32,918 bases of DNA from the NCBI GenBank assembly GCA_018822805.1, contig JAHJJU010000026.1, positions 1 to 32,918 of the forward strand, written 5' to 3'. This document shows, piece by piece, positions 1-6,448 of the stretch (position 1 is its first letter; every line of letters begins with the position of its first letter). This DNA comes from a bacterium. GTDB lineage: Bacteria > Campylobacterota > Campylobacteria > Campylobacterales > Sulfurovaceae. The notes beneath the pieces are model-generated. The model worked only from the letters and a program-made list of their open reading frames with translations. It ran no database searches and was not told the DNA's origin. Made by a program: the position numbers and the translations under genes.

Positions 1-96
1 TATATTAAATAGATTAATAGTATTTAATCTTGAAGTTAAATAATTTTCCTTTAAATGAAAATTGTGGATTTGAAACAAATTTTTAAATTCTTTTGC

Positions 97-102
97 TATA
101 CT
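97..102 (+). promoter_or_regulatory. Candidate -10 element for the antitoxin gene
   Basis: TATACT preceded directly by TGC gives an extended -10 box. It lies 28 bases before the preferred ATG at 131. No convincing -35 is seen, which is usual in Campylobacterota promoters. This is inferred from sequence only. Confidence 0.35.
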
Positions 103-130
103 AAAAGTAATAAATATGAAGGAGCTAAAA

Positions 131-331
131 ATGCAAACCATAAGATTAGACACAAACAACAATAATATTTTCAATACCATCATGGATTTTCTAAACAACT
201 TACCACAAAATGAATTTAAAGTAAAAATAGAAAATAGACCAACTAAAACAGTTAAAAAAAGAAAGCTTAACGCCATATCGTTAAAAACAAAAGGTTTTAA
301 ATTTGACAGAGAAGAAGCACATGAGCGATAA
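131..331 (+). CDS. Small type II antitoxin-like protein
   Basis: A 66-residue protein beginning MQTIRLDT, rich in Asn, with a basic patch (KTVKKRKL) and a charged C terminus. The start at 131 is preferred over the in-frame ATG at 116 because AAGGAG (119-124) sits six bases before 131 and lies inside the longer reading frame. The 3' end overlaps by 11 bases the start of a gene remnant that clearly encodes the two ends of a PIN-domain toxin. That ATG-within-gene coupling is the normal layout of VapBC-type modules. I therefore infer that this is the antitoxin or DNA-binding partner of that module. I do not recognise the exact antitoxin family. With the toxin broken, the gene is probably an orphan: it may still repress its promoter, or may simply be decaying. 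Confidence 0.6.
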   Translation: MQTIRLDTNNNNIFNTIMDFLNNLPQNEFKVKIENRPTKTVKKRKLNAISLKTKGFKFDREEAHER

Positions 332-501
332 AGTATTTTTAGATACAAATATAGTCATCTACTCCTATTCAGATTTATGACTCAATGATATTGGCTACAG
401 CTTTGGAAAATGGTTGTAATATTGTCTATAGTGAAGATATGCAACATGGACAAATCATAGAAAATAGCTTAACAATTATAAATCCATTTAAAAATATATA
501 G
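321..501 (+). pseudogene. PIN-domain (VapC-like) toxin, internally deleted
   Basis: From ATG 321 the frame reads MSDKVFLDTNIVIYSYSDL and stops at 378-380. This is the start of a PIN ribonuclease, with the first metal-binding Asp in FLDTN. In a different frame (from about 376) the sequence continues YDSMILATALENGCN, then IVYSEDM, and ends at TAG 499-501, which is the C-terminal third of a PIN domain with its later acidic residues. A complete PIN protein would have roughly 70-80 more residues between these parts, so the middle has been removed and the join is out of frame. The remnant overlaps the antitoxin gene upstream. No active toxin can be made from this copy. Confidence 0.75.
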
Positions 502-526
502 AAAGTTTTAGAAGTAGAAAATAAAT

Positions 527-549
527 GTTCCTACGGAGACCGTAGGAAC
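527..549 (-). terminator. Hairpin downstream of the icd fragment
   Basis: A perfect 10-bp stem (GTTCCTACGG / CCGTAGGAAC) with a 3-base loop. On the minus strand it follows the icd fragment's stop codon by 15 bases and runs into a T-rich stretch (ATTTATTTTC). This fits a factor-independent terminator inherited with the icd 3' end. The intact icd also has a GTTCC-starting hairpin after its stop. Confidence 0.55.
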
Positions 550-564
550 AAGAGCTATTATCGA

Positions 565-731
565 TTATATACCATCAATAATAGCATTAAGCGTAGCCGA
601 AGGTCTCATAGCCTTGCTAGCCATCTCATCGTTTGGCTTAAAGTAACCACCAACATCTTGAGCAGTACCAGCAACAGCAAGAAGCTCTTCCATAATCTTA
701 TCTTCGTTCTCTGTAAGAGCAGCAGCAACAA
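565..731 (-). pseudogene. icd: Detached 3' end of an isocitrate dehydrogenase gene
   Basis: Read on the minus strand, about 54 codons encode the C terminus of a monomeric isocitrate dehydrogenase, including GGYFKPNDE, KAMRPSATLNAIID and the stop at 565-567. By hand alignment it matches the end of the complete icd at 2488-4668 at about 43 of 54 residues and 132 of 165 bases (about 80% for both). Homology stops near 730 and there is no upstream part of the gene. The frame has no stop or frameshift, so it diverged mainly as coding sequence or has not decayed long. It lies in the same orientation as the intact icd, and the AAA/PD-(D/E)XK gene is between them. Confidence 0.85.
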
Positions 732-855
732 GTAAAATAGAAATTACAGATAATAAACATATCGACTATTTATTTTATAGAATGATTAGTTTAATACATT
801 TATTTTTAATAGAATTGGAATAGGTTATACAAGCTACAAATAACTATTTATAACA

Positions 856-861
856 TATAAT
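856..861 (+). promoter_or_regulatory. Candidate -10 element for the AAA/PD-(D/E)XK gene
   Basis: A consensus TATAAT lies 23 bases before the ATG at 885, followed by the ribosome site AGAGGA (875-880). This would give a very short leader. No clear -35 is visible. Confidence 0.4.
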
Positions 862-884
862 ATGATTGAAAAAAAGAGGAAAAA

Positions 885-2435
885 ATGAAAAACCTACCAA
901 TAGGAATCCAAACATTCCAAAAAATAAGAGATAAAAAAGAAAATTACATTTATATAGATAAAACTGACTTAGCCCTAAAGCTTATAAATAGTAGTGGTTA
1001 TTACTTCCTCTCACGTCCACGCCGTTTTGGTAAGTCTCTTTTTTTAGATACGCTCAAAGATATATTTGAGGGTAAAAAAGAGCTGTTTAAAGGGCTTTAT
1101 ATTTATGATAAGTGGGATTGGGAAACCACCTATCCTGTGATTAAAATTAGTTTTGGTTTAGGTGTTGTTAAGAGTGTAGAAAACTTAGATATGCGAATTT
1201 TGTCCATTATAAAAGAGAACCAAAAAAGATTAGATGTTGAGTGTGAAAATATAGAAGACAGTAGTGGTTGTTTAAGAGAGCTTATCATATCTGCATATGA
1301 AAAATATAATCAAAAAGTAGTTATATTGATAGATGAATACGATAAACCTATTTTGGATAATATAAATGATAAAGAGTTGTCAACAGAGATAAGAGATGGG
1401 TTAAAAAATATCTACTCCGTTATAAAAGATAGTGACCAGTATGTAAAATTTGCTTTTTTAACAGGGGTTAGTAAATTCTCAAAAGTAAGCCTTTTTAGTG
1501 GATTGAATAATTTAGAAGATATATCATTAGATGCACGATATGCAACGGTTTGTGGATATACCCATAACGATGTAAAAGAGACTTTTATTGAACGATTAGA
1601 GGGTGTTGATTTAGATGAACTGAAAAAGTGGTATAACGGTTATAACTTTTTAGGGGAGGGCGTTTATAACCCTTTTGATATTTTACTATTTTTCTCAAAA
1701 GGTAAAATATACAGTCACTATTGGTTTGAGACAGGTAGTCCATCATTTTTAATTCAAGTTTTAAAAGAGCAAAAATATTTTCTTCCAAATTTAGAAAATA
1801 TTTATATGAGTGAAACAGATTTAGGTAGTTTTGATATTAATGATATAAAGATAGAAACACTTCTCTTTCAGACAGGATATTTAACAATTCAAGAGGTTAA
1901 TACCAGGTTTAATCAAAGAGTTTTTAAACTAAGCTATCCAAATCTTGAAGTAAGAACAGCATTAAATGAGCGAATTTTTAGGTATCTTTTAACTGATAAT
2001 ATTTTACCAAAAAATGCGATGTTTGATGCAATTGAATTCAAAGATATGAAACAGTTTGAAAAAGCTCTTTATCAACTTTTTGCTTCCATTCCATACAATT
2101 CATATGTGAATAACGATATTCAAAATTATGAGGGGTATTATGCCAATGTTATCTACTCTTATTTGTCAGGGTTAGGAATTCAATTTATAGCTGAAGATGT
2201 AACTAATTTAGGGAGAGTAGACCTAACCATAGCCACACCCGATATGAGTCAAGTCTATATAATAGAGTTTAAAGTAGTTGATAGTAAAAATCAAAAAGGT
2301 AATGCTTTACAACAGATAAAAGATAAAAGGTATCATGAGAAGTATAAAGAAAAAGCTAATGAAATAATTATTATAGGTATAGAGTTTTTTAAAGAAGAGA
2401 AAAATATTTGTAAATTTGAGTGGGAGAAGATTTAA
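885..2435 (+). CDS. AAA-ATPase-like / PD-(D/E)XK nuclease-like protein
   Basis: A 516-residue protein of the widespread two-domain family with an N-terminal AAA-ATPase-like domain (PF09820 type) and a C-terminal PD-(D/E)XK nuclease-like domain (PF08011 type). It opens with LPIGIQTFQKIR and an IYIDKT segment. The P-loop-like motif RPRRFGKS has its Lys at residue 50, and the Walker B motif is VILIDEYD (D150, E151). The C-terminal nuclease motif is Asp446 in GRVDL, then Glu461 and Lys463 in IIEFK, so the D-ExK triad is complete. The biochemical role of this family is not established. It is often patchily distributed, and a defence or mobile-element role is a guess. Here it is a single gene with its own candidate promoter, inserted between a detached icd 3' end and the intact icd, which suggests arrival by transfer. 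Confidence 0.8.
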   Translation: MKNLPIGIQTFQKIRDKKENYIYIDKTDLALKLINSSGYYFLSRPRRFGKSLFLDTLKDIFEGKKELFKGLYIYDKWDWETTYPVIKISFGLGVVKSVENLDMRILSIIKENQKRLDVECENIEDSSGCLRELIISAYEKYNQKVVILIDEYDKPILDNINDKELSTEIRDGLKNIYSVIKDSDQYVKFAFLTGVSKFSKVSLFSGLNNLEDISLDARYATVCGYTHNDVKETFIERLEGVDLDELKKWYNGYNFLGEGVYNPFDILLFFSKGKIYSHYWFETGSPSFLIQVLKEQKYFLPNLENIYMSETDLGSFDINDIKIETLLFQTGYLTIQEVNTRFNQRVFKLSYPNLEVRTALNERIFRYLLTDNILPKNAMFDAIEFKDMKQFEKALYQLFASIPYNSYVNNDIQNYEGYYANVIYSYLSGLGIQFIAEDVTNLGRVDLTIATPDMSQVYIIEFKVVDSKNQKGNALQQIKDKRYHEKYKEKANEIIIIGIEFFKEEKNICKFEWEKI

Positions 2436-2449
2436 TACTTTTTAAATCT

Positions 2450-2472
2450 GTTCCACCCAAAAAAGGTGGAAC
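2450..2472 (-). terminator. Hairpin between convergent icd and the AAA/nuclease gene
   Basis: An 8-bp perfect stem (GTTCCACC / GGTGGAAC) with a 7-base loop sits in the 52-base gap between two convergent genes. The T tract on either side is weak, so termination strength is uncertain. It probably serves icd on the minus strand and perhaps both genes. Confidence 0.5.
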
Positions 2473-2487
2473 AAAAGTTACTGATGC

Positions 2488-4668
2488 TTAAATAGCATCA
2501 ATAATAGCATTCAAAGTAGCCGAAGGTCTCATTGCCTTCTCAGCCAACTCGTCGTTTGGATGGAAGTAACCACCGATGTCTTGAGCTTTACCTTCTACAG
2601 CAAGAAGTTCAGCCATAATGGTATCTTCATTCTCTTTAAGAGCTTTTGCAACAGGAGCAAATTTTTCAGCCAACTCAGTGTTGTCCGATGCAGCAAGTGC
2701 GTCTGCCCAGTATTGTGCTAGGTAGAAGTGAGATGCTTTGTTGTCTGGTTGACCAACTTTTCTACCCGGCTCTTTGTTGTTGTCAAGGTAGCCTTCATTT
2801 GCTGCATCCAGTCCAGCTGTAAGTGCAGCCAGTTTTTCATCATTGTGCTTTTGACCGATAAATCTTAATGACTCAGCCAATGCCAAGAACTCACCCAATG
2901 AATCCCATCTTAAGTGACCCTCTGCAAGGAATTGGTCAACGTGTTTTGGAGCAGATCCACCGGCACCTGTCTCATACAATCCACCACCGGCAATCAATGG
3001 AACAATAGAAAGCATTTTAGCCGATGTTCCAAGCTCTAAGATTGGGTACATATCGGTTAAGTGATCTCTAAGAACGTTACCTGTAACAGCGATTGTGTTT
3101 TTACCTTCTCTAATTCTAGCATTGGTAAATCTGGTTGCATCGGTAACATTCATAAATTGAATATCAAGTCCAGTCGTATCAAAGTCTGCAAGGTATGCAT
3201 CTACTTTTTTCTTTACTTCAGCATCGTGAGCTCTGTTTTCGTCTAACCAGAAGATAGCAGGAATGTTTTCAAGTCTGGTTCTTTCAACCGTTAATCTCAC
3301 CCAGTCTTTGATTGGAATATCTTTTGTTCTTGACATTCTCCAGATATCACCGGCTTCACACTCAAAACTCATCAACACTGTACCATCTTCAGCAGTAACC
3401 GTTACTGTACCAGCCTCTGCCAGTTCAAATGTGGTTGGGTGAGAACCATACTCTTCAGCTTTTTGAGCCATAAGACCAATGTTTTGCATGGTACCCATGG
3501 TGGTTACATCGTATTGACCATTGGCAACACAATCAGCCACCATTTCAGCATGGAACATACCGTAAGTAGAATCAGGAATAACAGCCACACACTCAACAGC
3601 ATCACCGTTTCTGTCCCACTGTTTACCACCTTCACGTACAACTACCGGCATAGAAGCATCAATAATAACATCGTTAGAAGCATTGAAGTTGGTTGTTCCT
3701 TTATCTGAGTCAACCATGGCAAGTTTTGGAGAATCAGACTCTAATACAGCAAGGAAGTCAGCTTTAATTTCAGCTTCTTTTGCATGACCTTTAATTTTTT
3801 TCTCTAAATCAGACATACCTTGATTTGGGTTTACATTTAATTCTTTAAATGTTTCTGCATGTTTAGCAAATACCTCTTCGAAGAATGCTACAAATCCATA
3901 ACCAAACATGATTGGATCAGAAATCTTCATCATGGTTGCTTTAAGGTGTAATGACCATAAGACATCGTTTGCTTTTGCATCTTCAATAGTCTTTTTGTAG
4001 AATGTTTTAAGAGCAGCAACAGACATAAATGTACCATCAAGAATTTCACCTTCAAGTGCATCAATTGTTGTTAACGTATTGCCATTAAGGGCAATGGTTA
4101 CTTTTTGATCTTTAGCTGAAGTTACAGACTTCTCATTTCCAAAGAAATCTCCATTACCTTCCATGTGTGCAACATAGGCTTTAGAGTTTTCAGAGAATGC
4201 TCTAAGTTTATGAGGATTGTTTTGTGCAAACTTTTTAACAGCTTTAGCAGCTCTTCTGTCTGAGTTTCCTTCTCTAAGTACTGGGTTAACAGCTGAACCT
4301 AGACACGTACTGTATTTTGCTTGAAGAGCTTTCTCTTCATCATTTGCTGGATTTTCAGGGTAGTTAGGGATATCATATCCTTGACCTTGAAGTTCTGCAA
4401 TACAATCTTTTAATTGTCCTACTGACGCAGAAATATTTGGAAGCTTAATAATGTTTCCATCTGGTTGTAAAACAACTTCTCCAAGTTTAGAAAGTTCATC
4501 TTCTGCAAGACCCATTGCTGCAAGAACTCTTCCTGCTAGTGAAATATCACTGGTTACAACTTCTACACCGGCAGCTTGTGTAAACGCGTTTACAATTGGT
4601 AACAACGAATAAGTAGCTAATGCTGGAGCCTCATCAATTTTTGACCATATAATTTTTGGTAATGACAT
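2488..4668 (-). CDS. icd: NADP-dependent isocitrate dehydrogenase, monomeric type
   Basis: A 726-residue enzyme that converts isocitrate and NADP+ to 2-oxoglutarate, CO2 and NADPH in the cytoplasm. In autotrophic Campylobacterota the same enzyme can run in the carboxylating direction of the reverse TCA cycle. The length of about 730-740 residues and the start MSLPKIIWSKIDEAPALATY are characteristic of the monomeric family, which is unrelated in architecture to dimeric E. coli Icd. Recognisable blocks are SASVGQLK, LREGNSDRRAA, MDSLGEF-like WDSLGEFLA and the C-terminal KAMRPSATLNAII. The start is supported by AAGGAAG just upstream (minus strand). The last ~54 codons have a second, diverged copy at 565-731. 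The two copies and the gene between them resemble an insertion at the icd 3' end. Confidence 0.97.
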   Translation of the reverse strand: MSLPKIIWSKIDEAPALATYSLLPIVNAFTQAAGVEVVTSDISLAGRVLAAMGLAEDELSKLGEVVLQPDGNIIKLPNISASVGQLKDCIAELQGQGYDIPNYPENPANDEEKALQAKYSTCLGSAVNPVLREGNSDRRAAKAVKKFAQNNPHKLRAFSENSKAYVAHMEGNGDFFGNEKSVTSAKDQKVTIALNGNTLTTIDALEGEILDGTFMSVAALKTFYKKTIEDAKANDVLWSLHLKATMMKISDPIMFGYGFVAFFEEVFAKHAETFKELNVNPNQGMSDLEKKIKGHAKEAEIKADFLAVLESDSPKLAMVDSDKGTTNFNASNDVIIDASMPVVVREGGKQWDRNGDAVECVAVIPDSTYGMFHAEMVADCVANGQYDVTTMGTMQNIGLMAQKAEEYGSHPTTFELAEAGTVTVTAEDGTVLMSFECEAGDIWRMSRTKDIPIKDWVRLTVERTRLENIPAIFWLDENRAHDAEVKKKVDAYLADFDTTGLDIQFMNVTDATRFTNARIREGKNTIAVTGNVLRDHLTDMYPILELGTSAKMLSIVPLIAGGGLYETGAGGSAPKHVDQFLAEGHLRWDSLGEFLALAESLRFIGQKHNDEKLAALTAGLDAANEGYLDNNKEPGRKVGQPDNKASHFYLAQYWADALAASDNTELAEKFAPVAKALKENEDTIMAELLAVEGKAQDIGGYFHPNDELAEKAMRPSATLNAIIDAI

Positions 4669-4700
4669 TTGTCTTCCTTAAAAGGTAATTTTGTAGCATG

Positions 4701-4706
4701 ATTTTA
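4701..4706 (-). promoter_or_regulatory. Candidate extended -10 element for icd
   Basis: On the minus strand TGC-TAAAAT lies about 33 bases before the icd start, preceded by a run of A residues. It fits an extended -10 promoter typical of Campylobacterota. Confidence 0.35.
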
Positions 4707-4785
4707 GCAATTTTTTTTGAATAGGGGAATTAAACTTATATTTGGAGAAAATTATATTTATTATTTGTTTCTTTCTTACACAATA

Positions 4786-4813
4786 AAACAGAGCAGAAAA
4801 ATCTACTCTGTTT
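4786..4813 (-). terminator. Terminator after the small membrane protein gene
   Basis: An 11-bp stem with one mismatch (AAACAGAGCAG / CTACTCTGTTT) and a 6-base loop lies 11 bases after the stop codon. On the minus strand it ends in TTTTATTG. It separates the VWA/small-protein pair from icd. Confidence 0.5.
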
Positions 4814-4823
4814 ATTATAAAAA

Positions 4824-5030
4824 TTAAGGTTTTGCTGTGTTGATACCAGGGTTTTCTACTGTTCCAACATAGTCACTTGGTGATGAGAAGTTGTATTTAA
4901 CCAGTGCATAGAGGGCACCTACAATAAGTATACCTATTATTACTAGACGTACAGTTCTTCTTTTCTCAGGGCTTTCATTGTTATTATAGTCATCGATTTG
5001 ATCTAATGACGGTTCACCTTGTAAACTCAT
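4824..5030 (-). CDS. Small single-pass membrane protein
   Basis: A 68-residue protein of unknown function. The N-terminal ~25 residues are acidic and polar (EPSLDQIDDYNNNES), followed by a basic stretch EKRRTVR, then one membrane segment at about residues 29-45 (LVIIGILIVGALYALV) and a short polar tail. The charge pattern suggests the N terminus stays in the cytoplasm and the tail faces the periplasm. The start has an AAAGGAT ribosome site. It follows the VWA lipoprotein gene by 57 bases on the same strand and is followed by its own terminator, so the two may be co-transcribed. I do not recognise a family. The ribosome site, membrane segment and terminator are the reasons to call it real. Confidence 0.6.
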   Translation of the reverse strand: MSLQGEPSLDQIDDYNNNESPEKRRTVRLVIIGILIVGALYALVKYNFSSPSDYVGTVENPGINTAKP

Positions 5031-5087
5031 GTATAATCCTTTATTATAATTTTTATAACTTGTACCATAAGATTTCTAAAATAAAAC

Positions 5088-6395
5088 TTATTTACAAATA
5101 CCGTTTTGATAAGAGCCAACCGTTCTTAAGATCGACGCTCTATCAGCCTCTATACGTTTTCCGGAAAGTTCACTTTGAATCACTCTTGCAATTAATTGAT
5201 CCAGTCGTGTTACTTGGTAGCAGTTAACTTTTGGTTCTTCATGGCTATTACCCACACCAGAGTCGTCGGTTAGCCAAAGGTAACGACCTTGCGTAAACAA
5301 AGCCAAGTGACGCATGAAGTACTCAGCTTTTTCTGCCACACCACTTGCCCCTAGAGAGTAAATATGTATACCTTCTGCTCTGGCTTTTTCTATTATAGGC
5401 ACCATTTGCTTAATGTTTTCATCATGAGGTGGTGCATCGGCTACGAGAAACATCATTCGTACACCATCATTGGCTTGCCATGACGCATCTAATGCTTTTT
5501 TAATTCCTTCATCCATTGCTTCGGGGTAGTCACCCCCACCATTAGCAGATTGTTTCTCTAGCTGTTCTTTCATCACATTTACACTGGAGGTAAAATCAAA
5601 GTCACGAACCACATAGTCATCACCCACATCACGGTAAAGGGTCAGACCGAAACGAATTTCAACATCAGGATGCTTCTCTTTTATATTTGAGACAATGGCA
5701 TCAAACTCTTTTTCTAAATATCGCATCTCATCACCCATACTTCCTGTGGTATCTAGGACAAACATTAAATCAAGTGTTTTTGGTAACAGAGCAGATTGAT
5801 GAAGTGTGATCGTTTTCTCTTTATCTTTTTGAAAGTTAACGGGTAATGCTTTACCATTAATAGTAATAGAAGTTGAATTAATGTTGTCTACAGCAGGAAA
5901 GAGATGAAGTATTCCGGCACTGTTGGTGTAGGATGTAAAATTCCCTACGCTAACTTTGGCTCTGTTAATACCTTTACCATAACTGTCAATGACTTTAAGT
6001 GTAAAACGGTCTTTGGTATTCATCAATGGAAAAGTATTTTCTGCTGTTGATTGCAATGCTTTATTAACATATTTTTGAAAATAGTTTAGGTTTAAGTTGT
6101 CGTCAATATCGGCAGCTGTGAGTATGCCTGATTGTACTTCTTTAGGAGGTGTCGATATGGTGGTCGGTTCATCACTTGGCACATCTATACTGTCAGAGGA
6201 CATCACAGGAGAGGGTACAGGCTCAGGTGCGACAACACTAGCCTCAGCAGGCATATCACCTGATGTTTCAGCAGAGATTCTTCCTGTGGCAACAATAGGT
6301 GAAGGAGTAGAAGCTTCCGGATGAGAAGAGAACTTTTTTCCACACCCTGTAAAAGTAAGAAGCAGTCCAAAAAGTAAAACTATAAAATAACGCAT
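5088..6395 (-). CDS. VWA-domain lipoprotein
   Basis: A 435-residue predicted lipoprotein. The N terminus is a hydrophobic signal with lipobox FTGC (Cys18). A long Ser/Pro/Glu-rich linker (about residues 25-95) follows, then a region like a carboxypeptidase-regulatory or Ig-like beta fold (about 125-200, with INRAKVSVGNFTSYTNSAG), then a von Willebrand factor A domain (about 208-400). The MIDAS metal site starts DTTGSMGDE with Asp215. A second cluster, GGGDYPEAMDEG, fits the conserved loop after the first MIDAS motif in this VWA subgroup. It probably binds a protein partner or surface ligand in the periplasm or outer membrane; no ligand can be named. It lies 53 bases after dnaE on the same strand and before a small membrane protein. 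AAAAGGA precedes the start. Confidence 0.8.
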   Translation of the reverse strand: MRYFIVLLFGLLLTFTGCGKKFSSHPEASTPSPIVATGRISAETSGDMPAEASVVAPEPVPSPVMSSDSIDVPSDEPTTISTPPKEVQSGILTAADIDDNLNLNYFQKYVNKALQSTAENTFPLMNTKDRFTLKVIDSYGKGINRAKVSVGNFTSYTNSAGILHLFPAVDNINSTSITINGKALPVNFQKDKEKTITLHQSALLPKTLDLMFVLDTTGSMGDEMRYLEKEFDAIVSNIKEKHPDVEIRFGLTLYRDVGDDYVVRDFDFTSSVNVMKEQLEKQSANGGGDYPEAMDEGIKKALDASWQANDGVRMMFLVADAPPHDENIKQMVPIIEKARAEGIHIYSLGASGVAEKAEYFMRHLALFTQGRYLWLTDDSGVGNSHEEPKVNCYQVTRLDQLIARVIQSELSGKRIEADRASILRTVGSYQNGICK

Positions 6396-6448
6396 GATTT
6401 TTCCTTTTAAAATATATGTTTATTATAGCTAAATATTGTTGAGTTTTT

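Noticed and set aside
11-30. Seven-base-pair AT-only inverted repeat near the window start
   Set aside because: It has no G-C pairs beyond one and lies in very AT-rich DNA, so it is likely chance.
116-130. Earlier ATG at 116 for the antitoxin
   Set aside because: The ribosome site AAGGAG (119-124) would lie inside the gene; the ATG at 131 has correct spacing.
565-731. The icd fragment as a functional small protein
   Set aside because: It has no start codon or ribosome site at its upstream edge, and its sequence is plainly the C terminus of a larger enzyme.
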